Part shown: positions 10,501-19,530 of the stretch, in pieces
Position numbering within the stretch: the stretch's first letter is position 1
How the letters are laid out: each line of letters starts with the position of its first letter
Source of the DNA: Clostridia bacterium
GTDB lineage: Bacteria > Bacillota_A > Clostridia > Oscillospirales > CAG-272
Direction of reading: 5' to 3'
DNA length: 61,879 bases
Assembly: GCA_017452945.1 (NCBI GenBank)
Contig: JAFTLD010000004.1
Location: 1 to 61,879 of the forward strand
Program-made: the position numbers and the translations under genes
The notes under the pieces: model-generated
What the model saw: only the letters and a program-made list of their open reading frames with translations
Databases searched by the model: none
Told to the model about the DNA's origin: nothing

Positions 10501-13500
10501 GGTTTTATCGGGAATGGTAGTCACACCGTTGCCGAGCTTTACCTTTTCCAGCAGCTGGCAGTAAGCAAAGGCTTCGGTGCCAAGCGAGGTTACGCTGTCC
10601 AGGCTGACAAAGGTCAGGCTGGGTGCGAAGTATCTGTAAACGTACTCACCGTTGGCGTCTACCACAGGGGAGGTAAAGGTATCGTCGTAATAGTCGTTAT
10701 AAACCTCACCCGAGAATGCGTAAGAGCCGATCGAGGTCACGCGGGAAAGGTCAATGTCCGAAAGGGAAGCGGCATTGTAGAAGGCGTAGTCACCGATGGT
10801 CACGCCATCACCCAGCGTTACGCTTTGCAGCTTCACGGCGCCGTAGAATGCGCGGTCACCGATCTGTACACCGTCACCGATGGTCAGCGAGGTCAGGGGG
10901 GACTCAAATGCCACGTGGTAAATGGTGGTGAAGACGTCGTTGGGCAGGGTTTCTGCCTCGATCTTCATATTGTTGTAGCTGCTCAGACAGAAGGCTCTGT
11001 TGCCAAGCACTACGTTGTTGCCAACGGTGACGCTTGCCAGCTTCTTGCATTCCGCAAACGCACCGGTGCCTGTGGTAATACCGTCGGGCAAGGTGACGCT
11101 TGTCAGTGCCGAGCCGCTGAATGCGTATGCACCGATGTAGTCTAAGTGATCGAACGAGGGAGCGGTGGTAAGGCCCGTGTTTGCAAAGGCGTAGTCACCG
11201 ATCTGCGCAAGATCCCCAAGCGTGACGCTCTTGAGCTTTGTACAATCCGCAAAGGCGTAAGGCGAGAGCTGCGTGACGCTCGGGAGCACCACCGAGGTGA
11301 TGTTGGCGTTTCCGGAGAATGCGCCCGTGCCGATCGTGGTCACGTTCAGATCGGGGGCAAACTCACCCTTGGTTGCGGGTGCGACAAGGATCAGCGTGCT
11401 GCTTGTCTTGTCAACGACGTAGGAGAGGTTTTCGCCCGTGACGAAACGGGAGTTGTCCTTGTCGATGGTAATGGAGGAGAGCTTTGTGCCGCCGAATGCG
11501 TTTTCATTGATCACGGCCACGTCCTTGCCAAGCGTAACCTTTTGCAGGTTCTTTGCACCTTGGAACGCGCCTGTCGGAATAACGGCGGTATTGAGCGATA
11601 CCTCGGTCAAAGATTCACAGCCCGCAAAGGCGTATTGACCGATCTTGTAAATGGGAGCCTTGATGGTCAGCGTGCGCAGGGAGGAGTTGTTGGCAAAGGC
11701 GTGCATACCGATCGATTGAATGCTCTCGGAAAGGGTTACACTGCCAAGAGATCTGTTGCCTGCAAAAGCGTAGTCTGCAATCGCCACAGCGCTGTCCAGC
11801 TTGAGCGTGCCGGTCAAAGCACAGCCCTCAAAGGCGCTTTCATTGATGAACTTAACGTTTTCCAAGCCCACCACGTTCTTGAGCGAGGTGCATCCGTAGA
11901 ATGCGCCCCAGTCAATGCGGGTCAGCGTGGAGGGGAGTACCACGCGCTCAAGCGCGGTCAGATTTGCAAAGGCGTAGGACGAAATGGTTTCCACGCCCTC
12001 GGGAATGACCACTTCCTTGATGGTATCGTCACCGATATACCAGATCTTGGAGCTTTCGGGGTCTTCTTCGGTGATTTCCTCGGGGAGCTTGTCAATGTAG
12101 TCGTAGTTGGAGAATGCGAACTGGCCGATCTCGGTCAGCGACAGGCTTTCGGGAATGACCACCGTGCCGCCAAGGCCGAAGTAATTCTGCAAAACGGGGC
12201 CGGAGGTTACGTAAGGATCCTTGACCTCGATGCTGATCGACTTGGAATAGTAGGTGGATTTTCCGTCCATCATGACAGTTGCCGAGATGGATGCAAAGCC
12301 CTCTTTCTGTGCCACAATGGTGCCGGTTTTTTCATCAACCGTCACGATATCGGGGTTGGAGGACTCGAATACTACCTTGGTGTCGGCCGGGAAGTAAGCG
12401 TTGAGCTTGTAGCGAACGGTGACCGATTCGGAGGGGTACATTTCCAAAGCATAATTGGTCGAGCCGAATTTGGCTTCGTCACCCGTAGAGCCCAAAGTAC
12501 GGTCGGACGAGTTGACGAAATGGAAGGCCTTGTCCACGTAATATCCGGTCAGGTCAAAGTAATCGGTGACCGGTTTGTCGTATTGCACGTAGCCAACGTC
12601 GCCTTCAGCCAGTACCTTGACGCGGAATTCGTAGAAGTTTTTGTTGTCATAAGGGTCGGTAATTCGGATACGCGTCAGCGTTCCGGGTGTGACGGCCACC
12701 AGCGTGTTGCCCACAACTGCCACGTTGTCGGGGTTGAAGGTCACGTAGTCAAGCAGGTCTGTCCAGGAGTCGTCGGGATACAGCACGGGGTTGAGCTCGT
12801 ACGTCTGATTGGGCGAGAGCGTCAACGTGGGCATATCCTGTTCCTCGGAGGGAACGAAATTGGCGAATTCGGGCAAGTAGAAGTCAACGTACTCGTCGGG
12901 CAGACCGATCTCGTAGGTGGCTTCGTTCATGGCGTAGTCGTAGCAGGTCAGCGCAAAGGTGTTCTTGTGCGCAGCTCCCGATTTGATGTCGTCAATGTAG
13001 TCGGTCAGCTCAATGATGACCTCGGTGGTGGAGTTATATTCGGAATAGATAGCAGTGACGTATTTGCCAAAGGACTTGAAGATGTAGCCGGATTCCTTAA
13101 GGCCGACGTATCCTGCCTGCATACCCATGGCGTAGTGGTTATCGTAGATCGAGACCTTCGCGTACAGGCGGTTGATCTTTTCGGACTTGTCGTATTCGGT
13201 GTAGAATTCGGTGTTTGTTACGGCAGGTGCCTCAAAGTCGGTGTACAAGGGGAAGGTCATGGTGTTGCGCAGGTTGGTGTCCGCGCCGCCGTCGCCGTAG
13301 TCCAAAAGGCCCTTGATGGTGACGGTGTATTTGGTGTTGTTCTTGAGATTCTGCTCAATGGCAGAGAATCCAACGTCCAGATTTGCGGGATAGATCGAGG
13401 GGCCGCCGTCCGAATAAGACTTGCGGATATATTCCTCGGTGCGCTCAAATACCACCTCGCCCGTGGAATCCTCGGTAATGGTGATGTTGATCTCCTTGGC

Positions 13501-16290
13501 ACCGCGCAGCATGCCCAGCCACACGTATTCCAGTGAGTTGATCGCACCCTCCTGGTTGGAAAGCGAGATGTAATCGCGGTTGGCGGAAATCTTCTTGGAT
13601 GCGGGATCCTGAATGAAGTAGAAGGAGCCAAGGTAGCTGATGTAGTCACCGTAAAGAGAACCGATGGGACGGGACGCGTAAGCGTCGGGCATGGTCTTGT
13701 CCTCAAAGTCGATGGCATCGTCCAGCTCGTCCTTGTTGGTCTCAAAGTATTCGATATCGAACATGGGAGCGCGAGTCCAGTCACCGTAGAAGGCAAGGAA
13801 GGGGCAGCCTAAATCAACCGTGCCTTCGCCCTGTGCGTCGAGCTGTACAAAGCCCTCAACGTACATGCCGTTTTCAAAGGAATCGTTCAGGTATTGCTTA
13901 TCAGCATCGCTGAGTGTAACGGTCAGCTCAACGTCTGCGGTCGTGCCTGCGCCAACGGTCACGGTCTGACCGTCCTGCGTGCCGCCGCTGACGGCGGTGA
14001 CAACAACGTCAGCACCCTCCAGCAAATAGCCCTCCTCGGTGACGACGGTATTGCCGTCCACCGTTTTGGTTTCACTGACGCCCTCGGTCATGACGATGGC
14101 CGATACGTTGTACGTCAGAGCCGTGGAGCCGAAGTTCACAATCGAGAATTTCAGAACGTAAACGCCCTCTTTTGCGGGATCGTCACCAAGCTCAATCTTG
14201 GATTTGTCCATGATGGAGCCGTCAAGTCTGTCATAAGTCTGCAGATATGCGGTGGTCAGCGCGCATTCGTCCAGGTTTGCAAGACCCGCACCCTGCTTTC
14301 TGACCGAGTAAGGCAGTCCGTTCTTGCCAAGCACCACGTCCGCGGTGGACATCAGCAGGCGGTTGACAAGGGCTGCAACCTCTACGTCGTTTGTAGCGAG
14401 GTGGGAGAGGTTTTCCTTGACGTACTGGCGCAGAAGTGCCACAACGCCCGACATGTTGGGCGTTGCCATGGAGGTACCCGAAATGCGGTCGTAATCCTGA
14501 CCGGGAACAGCCGAGAGGATCGAGCCGCCGTGCGCGGTGATCTCGGGCTTGATCTCAAGGTCGGGAGTGGGACCCCAGGAGGAGAAGCCGGACATGAAGG
14601 GGCCGGAGGTCTGCGCGCGGCTGAAGGTGATGGTACCCTTGCCTGCGGCTTCCAGCATTTCACCGTCGTCCTGACTGATCGAGCAGGAGGGAATGGTGGC
14701 GTCGCCCACGTTCATGCGGATCTCACCGGAAACGTTGTTATATACGATCACGGCGGCAGCGCCCTTCTGCTGCGCGACGTTGACCTTTTCTTCAAATGTG
14801 GTGGAGCCTCTTGCGACAAGCGCGACCTTACCGGTCACGTCGATGCCGGTATAGTCTGCCGAACGGCCCGCACCGGGGATGACGACGAATTCCAGCTCCA
14901 AAGAATCGGTGCCTTCGGGCAGGATGTCCTTGATCAGCTCTTTTGCCTCGCCCGCTCTGTCCGCGGAGTCGGTAAAGTAAATGATCTTGCCGTCATACAT
15001 CATGTAAGGGGTCTTTGCGCCTTCGATCGAAGCAACGCAAAGCGCACCTGCGTATGTGGAAGGAGAGCCGACGGTAGCCGAGTCGGGATTGGAGGTAAGA
15101 CCTAAGTTACCGTTCTTTTCCGAGCCGTAGGTCGAGTTGTAGCTGTTGGAGGCTGCAACAACAAGGCTGATGCCGGCTTCGCGGATATGGTCGTAAACGC
15201 CTGCAATCTGCTCTTTTTCGTTCTCGGTGGAGAAGCCGCAGGAGGTACCGATCGAGAGGTTGATGACGTCAACGCCCAGCACCACGCAGTCTTCCAGCGC
15301 GCCAAGGATCCAGGAGGTGCGCGCCTGCGTGTCGGTATCCGAGAAGATCTTCATGGCAACCAGCTGAGAGTTGGGAGCAACACCCGTGATGGTGTCGTCG
15401 CGGCCGGTGATGATACCCGATACGTGCGTGCCGTGGTCGGACTGGATGGGATATACGTCCGAATCCCTGTCCGCATAGTCAAAGCTGTAAGGCACCTTTT
15501 CGCTGATGTAGACGTCCGAGGCGGTCAGACCGCTCTGAATACCGGCGGCCTCGGTCTTGCCGACCAATGCCTCAACGTCGGCAAAGGTCATGCCCAGCTT
15601 GCTTCGATCAGCCGTAAAGTTGTTTACGGAGAAGGCGGTGTGGTAGTAGTCAAGACCCGTGTCAAGCACTGCCACAACCATGCCCGTGCCGTCGTATGCA
15701 AAGTTGGAGGAGTCGAAAATACCGGTTTCGTATACGTCCACCGTATTTTCCACCAGCTGCGTTTCGGCAGGTAGATAAACCTCGCCGACGATAGGAGTTG
15801 CTTTTCCTTCCAGCAGCTCGTCGACCTTTGCAAGGTCGCCTGCCTTGACGGTGATTTCAAAGCCGGAGAGCACGGTGTTGTACTCAATACCAAGCTCGTA
15901 ATCCAGACCCGCTGCGTCAAGGTCGGCAAGCAGAGAAGCTTGCTTGGCAGCAATTTCTTGCTTGACAGATCCGGCTGCCTCGGAATTGGCAAATTCGGAG
16001 AGGGACAGGTCTGTGTCAGCCTCCTTGTAAGCGTCCATGACGCTGGGGAGGTCGGTTTTGATGATCAACGAGATGATGTCCGTGTCCGAAACGGTGTCGG
16101 GCAGCTTGTGCACCACGCTGCTGTCAAAGAGGCTTTCGGTGTTGGTTTGGATCTCACCGTCGAAAAGACCGATGTAATCGGTTTTTTCTGTGCCCTTTAC
16201 GGACAGCGAGGACATGGTCAGAAGCGTGGACAGCACCATAAGAAGGGCTATGATGCTCGTGATCACTCTTGCGATTGTTTTGCTGTTCAT
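7552..16290 (-). CDS. Giant cell-surface subtilase with BspA-type leucine-rich repeats
   Basis: A 2912-residue secreted S8-family serine protease. A signal peptide spans about residues 1-33. The catalytic triad is Asp210 (AVLDTGLD), His286 (SDHGTHVSG) and Ser607 (SGTSMATPNMSG). A PA-type insert (about 440-560) lies between His and Ser, as in lactocepin/C5a-peptidase relatives. Beta-sandwich domains follow, then about 800 residues of BspA/LRR_5 repeats (about 1365-2180, repeated AF-type units such as YAFAGCESL). A helix at 2362-2390, a basic cytoplasmic loop and a second helix at 2448-2472 then lead to another outside region with InlB-repeat-like and GLUG-like segments. The role is probably extracellular protein degradation. 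It shares a transcript with the opp genes, so released peptides would be imported. Confidence 0.9.
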   Translation of the reverse strand: MNSKTIARVITSIIALLMVLSTLLTMSSLSVKGTEKTDYIGLFDGEIQTNTESLFDSSVVHKLPDTVSDTDIISLIIKTDLPSVMDAYKEADTDLSLSEFANSEAAGSVKQEIAAKQASLLADLDAAGLDYELGIEYNTVLSGFEITVKAGDLAKVDELLEGKATPIVGEVYLPAETQLVENTVDVYETGIFDSSNFAYDGTGMVVAVLDTGLDYYHTAFSVNNFTADRSKLGMTFADVEALVGKTEAAGIQSGLTASDVYISEKVPYSFDYADRDSDVYPIQSDHGTHVSGIITGRDDTITGVAPNSQLVAMKIFSDTDTQARTSWILGALEDCVVLGVDVINLSIGTSCGFSTENEKEQIAGVYDHIREAGISLVVAASNSYNSTYGSEKNGNLGLTSNPDSATVGSPSTYAGALCVASIEGAKTPYMMYDGKIIYFTDSADRAGEAKELIKDILPEGTDSLELEFVVIPGAGRSADYTGIDVTGKVALVARGSTTFEEKVNVAQQKGAAAVIVYNNVSGEIRMNVGDATIPSCSISQDDGEMLEAAGKGTITFSRAQTSGPFMSGFSSWGPTPDLEIKPEITAHGGSILSAVPGQDYDRISGTSMATPNMSGVVALLRQYVKENLSHLATNDVEVAALVNRLLMSTADVVLGKNGLPYSVRKQGAGLANLDECALTTAYLQTYDRLDGSIMDKSKIELGDDPAKEGVYVLKFSIVNFGSTALTYNVSAIVMTEGVSETKTVDGNTVVTEEGYLLEGADVVVTAVSGGTQDGQTVTVGAGTTADVELTVTLSDADKQYLNDSFENGMYVEGFVQLDAQGEGTVDLGCPFLAFYGDWTRAPMFDIEYFETNKDELDDAIDFEDKTMPDAYASRPIGSLYGDYISYLGSFYFIQDPASKKISANRDYISLSNQEGAINSLEYVWLGMLRGAKEINITITEDSTGEVVFERTEEYIRKSYSDGGPSIYPANLDVGFSAIEQNLKNNTKYTVTIKGLLDYGDGGADTNLRNTMTFPLYTDFEAPAVTNTEFYTEYDKSEKINRLYAKVSIYDNHYAMGMQAGYVGLKESGYIFKSFGKYVTAIYSEYNSTTEVIIELTDYIDDIKSGAAHKNTFALTCYDYAMNEATYEIGLPDEYVDFYLPEFANFVPSEEQDMPTLTLSPNQTYELNPVLYPDDSWTDLLDYVTFNPDNVAVVGNTLVAVTPGTLTRIRITDPYDNKNFYEFRVKVLAEGDVGYVQYDKPVTDYFDLTGYYVDKAFHFVNSSDRTLGSTGDEAKFGSTNYALEMYPSESVTVRYKLNAYFPADTKVVFESSNPDIVTVDEKTGTIVAQKEGFASISATVMMDGKSTYYSKSISIEVKDPYVTSGPVLQNYFGLGGTVVIPESLSLTEIGQFAFSNYDYIDKLPEEITEEDPESSKIWYIGDDTIKEVVIPEGVETISSYAFANLTALERVVLPSTLTRIDWGAFYGCTSLKNVVGLENVKFINESAFEGCALTGTLKLDSAVAIADYAFAGNRSLGSVTLSESIQSIGMHAFANNSSLRTLTIKAPIYKIGQYAFAGCESLTEVSLNTAVIPTGAFQGAKNLQKVTLGKDVAVINENAFGGTKLSSITIDKDNSRFVTGENLSYVVDKTSSTLILVAPATKGEFAPDLNVTTIGTGAFSGNANITSVVLPSVTQLSPYAFADCTKLKSVTLGDLAQIGDYAFANTGLTTAPSFDHLDYIGAYAFSGSALTSVTLPDGITTGTGAFAECKKLASVTVGNNVVLGNRAFCLSSYNNMKIEAETLPNDVFTTIYHVAFESPLTSLTIGDGVQIGDRAFYGAVKLQSVTLGDGVTIGDYAFYNAASLSDIDLSRVTSIGSYAFSGEVYNDYYDDTFTSPVVDANGEYVYRYFAPSLTFVSLDSVTSLGTEAFAYCQLLEKVKLGNGVTTIPDKTFLYCRSLCQINLDKVTEIGSNTFYTTALKSLTLGSIKTLGTYAFAYCDQLTDVTFGASEVTVSEGAFAYDTALASVSGMQNVCYVGDYAFAYSILPGADLSNATYIGTHAFYKENAADFTVKLGSALKELGDNPFAMCRLEKFSTVETTSFNGKEYPTVVYTFDISDTVHVIDGHLYRTVPKGLEMITYTGDDTKVQVADDTVRISAMAFAGTPVKQVILPYTLRALGHKAFFGCDELRLVTFSSYNAPILEEEFDALYHESYDNIPATGDYTFYAADGSTLTKPGLGIIQYYMWNADTNYYNTYYGASFMDYVGHVDSPITMVRPINGNHYDSFIFAQYFDTFVDGSAAADDITLAAIAAIDAIPEKVTLEHKHLVEAARAAYDKISTTEQKALVTNLEKLTAAERRIADLEALAGEDSTAPEQPQTPKGVPVTLVLSIALGIVGTLSLILAILCAILAHKVFTPEYVAECKAAAKKRKVAKAKLSEKPVKLNKPHKPISFGKPGQQSKLAKLLSAVPLGKIFTIIAIGSICAAVVLMMVTLFSSAGSQWKDPYKQLDKEGYSVSVRFDAGEGQFAGRDVTVVDIFALDDYTVDEDGNVQISLLDPQDKKRGAQAYVVDYAGHVLAGWYTDRQPRVDEQGRPLDEYGELTEISGREQGWIYSGRWDFDTDTLRVDPASVDSGADEVLTLYAAWVPGIQFNLYNLNQLDQSGAPVLLQTYTNSKLSVPAWNNGAVSLGGAFPKLDGTPNAIYADKEMTQPITEPVRLDINYENGTSNTPAMDVYVDLWEGAWFKISSAKQLYKHARADGNYIIEADLDFSVKGAIWPTNFYKGQNQFTGQIIGNGHKMSNITVVQPNGAQQGGLFGFIGAGASITDLTFENVTYTAIGSRLQGSTIGLLAGTISDQATLENVTVSGKLLIDPSLFLDDVDVATYGLIAGAGNTAGISAENVSVEATGDNKTRVILTFNPETGEVIITKREQN

Positions 16291-16367
16291 TTGGTGTTCA
16301 TGCCTTTCGTGATTTTGTTCTTTTTACTCGATTTGTAAAATAGGTAAAAATGTCGATATACATTATT

Positions 16368-16396
16368 ATTATATCACATCTCGCGCGCGTGCGCAA
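16368..16396 (-). promoter_or_regulatory. Sigma-A-type promoter for the protease-opp operon
   Basis: On the minus strand, TTGCGC and TATAAT are separated by 17 bp, about 80 bp before the protease start codon. The -35 is imperfect. It is divergent from the lipoprotein promoter at 16513-16541. Confidence 0.55.
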
Positions 16397-16512
16397 GTAT
16401 AATATTATGAATTGTATTTGTATATAAGATATAAAATAAACGGACACTAGATAAAGATTACATGAAAATACCACAAAAATAGGAAAGGAATTTGATAAAG
16501 AAAACAAAGCTC

Positions 16513-16541
16513 TTGATTTTTTTCTGGACTTGTGGTAGAAT
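16513..16541 (+). promoter_or_regulatory. Sigma-A-type promoter for the lipoprotein operon
   Basis: TTGATT and TAGAAT with a 17-bp spacer, giving a leader of about 95 nt before the start at 16642. The leader contains an imperfect hairpin around 16568-16598 (CGGA/TCCG base with an internal GC stem). Confidence 0.65.
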
Positions 16542-16641
16542 AGTACCAACAATTACTATTTTATAATCGGAGAGTCTGCGCAAGCGGAGCTTTCCGACTG
16601 ACAATGCTATGAAATATAAAATACGTAACAGGAGAAAGCAA

Positions 16642-19428
16642 ATGAAAAAATTCAAAAAAGCAACAGCCCTGATGCTTGCGTTACTGATGGCGCTGGCTGT
16701 TCTGTTGACCGGCTGTAATACGCCCGGCACAGGCGAGGAGGACACCACCGACGGTGGCAGCTCCGAGCAGACCACGCAAGCGGATACTACTCAGACTCCC
16801 GGTGACAGCACGACCGAAAAGCAGGCTTACACGGTCGAGGTCAAGTCGATCGGCGGTTTGGCGTTGGAGGGCGTGACCGTTATGGTTTATGCCGACACCA
16901 CACTGGAGGATCTGGTCAATTTCGGCACGACCGATGCAGAAGGTAAGGTCAGCATTGAAATGCCGGTCAAGGATGGCTACGTGGCAGTTCTTTCCGGTCT
17001 TCCCGCAGGCTATGAGACCGAGCCTTATTATGAATTTATCGGTGGCGGTGCCAGCATTTATGTGGTTTCCCGCGTCATTTCCGATACCAATATCAGCGGT
17101 GTTTCCTATAAGGTCGGTGACGTCATCCGTGACTTCACGGTCGTGGACAGTGACGGTACCTCTCACACCCTTTCCGAGATCCTGAAGGAGAAGGAACTGG
17201 TCGTGCTCAATTTCTGGTATACCACCTGCTCTTGGTGCGTAGAGGAATTCCCCTATATGGAGGCAGCGTACCAGAATTATAACGAAAAGGTCGAGATTCT
17301 GGCGCTTGACCCCTACGGAACGGATACCGAGAGTGCAATTTCGGATTTCAAGGCCAACATGGGACTTTCCTTCCCTATGATCAAGGATTATAACGCGCTC
17401 TACAGCGCGTTCGGTGTAACCGCATTCCCCACCTCGGTATTCGTGGATCGCTACGGTGTGATCTGCCTGATTGAAGAGGGTGCTTTGATCGGTGACCAGC
17501 CCTTTACCGTGGCATTCGATCACTTTACCGGTGACGATTACGTGCAGGGACTGTACACAAGCGTTGACAGCCTTGTTCCCGAGGTTGAAGTTAACGTTTC
17601 CATGCCCGATCCTTCCGAGATCGCAGCTGCGATCAACGGTGAGGGCTTCAACTGCACCTACCGTGCAGAGGAGTCCGAGGAATATAAGGACATCACCTGG
17701 CCCTTCGTGCTGGGCGAAAAGGACGGTTATTCGTGCATTGTGCCCGCAAACACCGGTGTGGCAAACTCCTTCTCGATCATTTACTGTGACGTTACGCTTA
17801 AGGCAGGTCAGGCTGTTTGCTTTGATTTCTTCTCCTCCAGCGAGCAGTATGGCGATGTGCTGTACACCATCGTGGACGGTGTGGACGTCAACAGCATTTC
17901 GGGCAGCATGGGCTGGACCAGCTGCTATCCTTACGTTGCGACCGAGGACGGCACCTATGAGCTTGCCTTTACCTACGTCAAGGACGGTGACACCGATGAG
18001 GGCGAGGATACCGTTTATATCAGAAATCTGCGTATCGTAGATTTGGAAAATATCGATTCTCCCACCTATATCCCCCGTGAAGTCGCAACCGACCGCGCCG
18101 AGGACGGCTTTGGCTACAACAAGTATGCAGAGGTCGTGTTCAACGAAGCCGACGGCTATTACCACGTTGGCACTGCCGATGGTCCGCTGCTTCTGGCAGA
18201 CCTGATGAATTATACGCAGTTCAGCCAGCAAACCGTGTTTGATATGGCTTACAACGGCTTGATTGCCGAGGATTTCTATGACAGAGCCGTGGATTACTTC
18301 TCTTATGCTTCCAACTCTCAGCTGGCGGGTGTCTGCACGGTGAACGCTGAGCTTGCGGAACTTTTGCGCGAGGTTGCAGCCGCAATGGGTGCCGAGGGCC
18401 ACGATAAGGAGTGGCTGCAGATGTGCATTTACTTTGATGCGTACGGCACGGGCGGTGCACAGCTGGTTGACCCCATTCAGGGTCTTGCTCCCTTCTGCGC
18501 TTACAAGGCAGAGCTTGGCGAGAACAATTCCTTCACCTATAACCGTGTGATCATGCCCAGAGGCTTGCTTGCTGAGTTTGTCCCCACTGTTTCGGGTGTA
18601 TACCGCATCACCTCGCACTCTGATCAGGACGTGGACGGCTGGATCTTTGACGAGAACCGCGTTGAAATGCTGGTTTACGAGCATTGCGAGAGAATGTATT
18701 TCGATATGGCCAACGTTTCCATGGTCTATTACATGGAGGCAGGCACTCCCTACTATATTGACATTGCTTATTGGGACGTTTACGGTGTTGGTACCATTCC
18801 TTACACCATTGAGTATTTGGGCGAGAGCTACGATTACTTCCGCACCTGCGCTCCCGGTTACTTCACTTATTACGAAACCGAGGATAACAACGTGACCAAT
18901 GAGATCGTAGGCCTTGGCATTGACGTAGCACTTGGCGAGGACGGCTATTATCACGAGCTGAGAGCTGACGGCAGCCTTGGCAGCATCATTTACGCGGACT
19001 TTACCAGCGTTTCCACCATCTTCAGCCATTCCATCGTGCAGATGATCGAAATGGATGCCTTCAACTTCAAGTATACCGAGGGCGATTTGCTGATCCTGAG
19101 CTACATGGAGAGATATCCCGAGAACACAAAGGAAAAGCTACAGGAGATCTGGGGCGATGCCTTTGAGGAATATGCCGAGGAATATATGCTTGACGAGGTG
19201 CTTGCAGGCAAGTATCACGGTGCGGGCGACGATATGACCGAGATCGCAAGAAAGTATGCGGGTATGACTCTGCCCTCAAGCGACCAAGCTCCCGAGCTGG
19301 AAGGCTGTGTAGCGGTCAACGCTGAGTTGGCGGATATGCTCCAGAAGCTGATGGATAAGTACACGTTCGAGGGCGTGGACAATTCCTGGATCAAGCTTTG
19401 CTTCTATTATCAGCACCTGGGCGCGTAA
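16642..19428 (+). CDS. Multidomain lipoprotein with thioredoxin-like (TlpA/redoxin) domain
   Basis: A 928-residue exported lipoprotein with lipobox LLTGC (Cys25) and a Thr/Glu/Ser-rich linker. An Ig-like module follows (about 55-140, starting YTVEVKS), then a redoxin domain whose active site TTCSWCVEEF places a CxxC at about 196-199. The rest is beta-rich and includes a duplicated module: DGYYHVGTADGP and DGYYHELRADGS each lead to a matching helix block (NAELAELLREVAAAM, NAELADMLQKLMDKY). The start uses GGAG 8 nt upstream; an earlier in-frame ATG at 16609 lacks such a site. Extracytoplasmic thiol chemistry is inferred from the CxxC. The repeated modules are not recognised. Confidence 0.8.
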   Translation: MKKFKKATALMLALLMALAVLLTGCNTPGTGEEDTTDGGSSEQTTQADTTQTPGDSTTEKQAYTVEVKSIGGLALEGVTVMVYADTTLEDLVNFGTTDAEGKVSIEMPVKDGYVAVLSGLPAGYETEPYYEFIGGGASIYVVSRVISDTNISGVSYKVGDVIRDFTVVDSDGTSHTLSEILKEKELVVLNFWYTTCSWCVEEFPYMEAAYQNYNEKVEILALDPYGTDTESAISDFKANMGLSFPMIKDYNALYSAFGVTAFPTSVFVDRYGVICLIEEGALIGDQPFTVAFDHFTGDDYVQGLYTSVDSLVPEVEVNVSMPDPSEIAAAINGEGFNCTYRAEESEEYKDITWPFVLGEKDGYSCIVPANTGVANSFSIIYCDVTLKAGQAVCFDFFSSSEQYGDVLYTIVDGVDVNSISGSMGWTSCYPYVATEDGTYELAFTYVKDGDTDEGEDTVYIRNLRIVDLENIDSPTYIPREVATDRAEDGFGYNKYAEVVFNEADGYYHVGTADGPLLLADLMNYTQFSQQTVFDMAYNGLIAEDFYDRAVDYFSYASNSQLAGVCTVNAELAELLREVAAAMGAEGHDKEWLQMCIYFDAYGTGGAQLVDPIQGLAPFCAYKAELGENNSFTYNRVIMPRGLLAEFVPTVSGVYRITSHSDQDVDGWIFDENRVEMLVYEHCERMYFDMANVSMVYYMEAGTPYYIDIAYWDVYGVGTIPYTIEYLGESYDYFRTCAPGYFTYYETEDNNVTNEIVGLGIDVALGEDGYYHELRADGSLGSIIYADFTSVSTIFSHSIVQMIEMDAFNFKYTEGDLLILSYMERYPENTKEKLQEIWGDAFEEYAEEYMLDEVLAGKYHGAGDDMTEIARKYAGMTLPSSDQAPELEGCVAVNAELADMLQKLMDKYTFEGVDNSWIKLCFYYQHLGA

Positions 19429-19440
19429 TTTCCGGATTTT

Positions 19441-19473
19441 TTGCCGAACCCTTTGCCAAAAAGGGTTCGGCAA
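19441..19473 (+). other. Strong intercistronic hairpin
   Basis: A perfect 14-bp stem (TTGCCGAACCCTTT and its complement) lies between the first two lipoprotein genes. No T-tract follows, so it looks more like an mRNA-stabilising or attenuating hairpin than a full terminator. Confidence 0.6.
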
Positions 19474-19530
19474 TGCCGTCTTGACCGCAGGTTTTGAGCG
19501 GGATGAAAACTTAAGACATTGAGGTTTTTT

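Noticed and set aside
7390..11145. 1251-codon plus-strand open frame opposite oppA and the protease gene
   Set aside because: It is antisense to clear coding sequence, has no ribosome binding site or recognisable domain, and is Cys/Val/Gly-rich as expected from the complement of these codons.
16681..19029. 782-codon minus-strand frame over the redoxin lipoprotein gene
   Set aside because: The plus strand has signal peptide, CxxC domain and ribosome binding site; the antisense frame has none of these.
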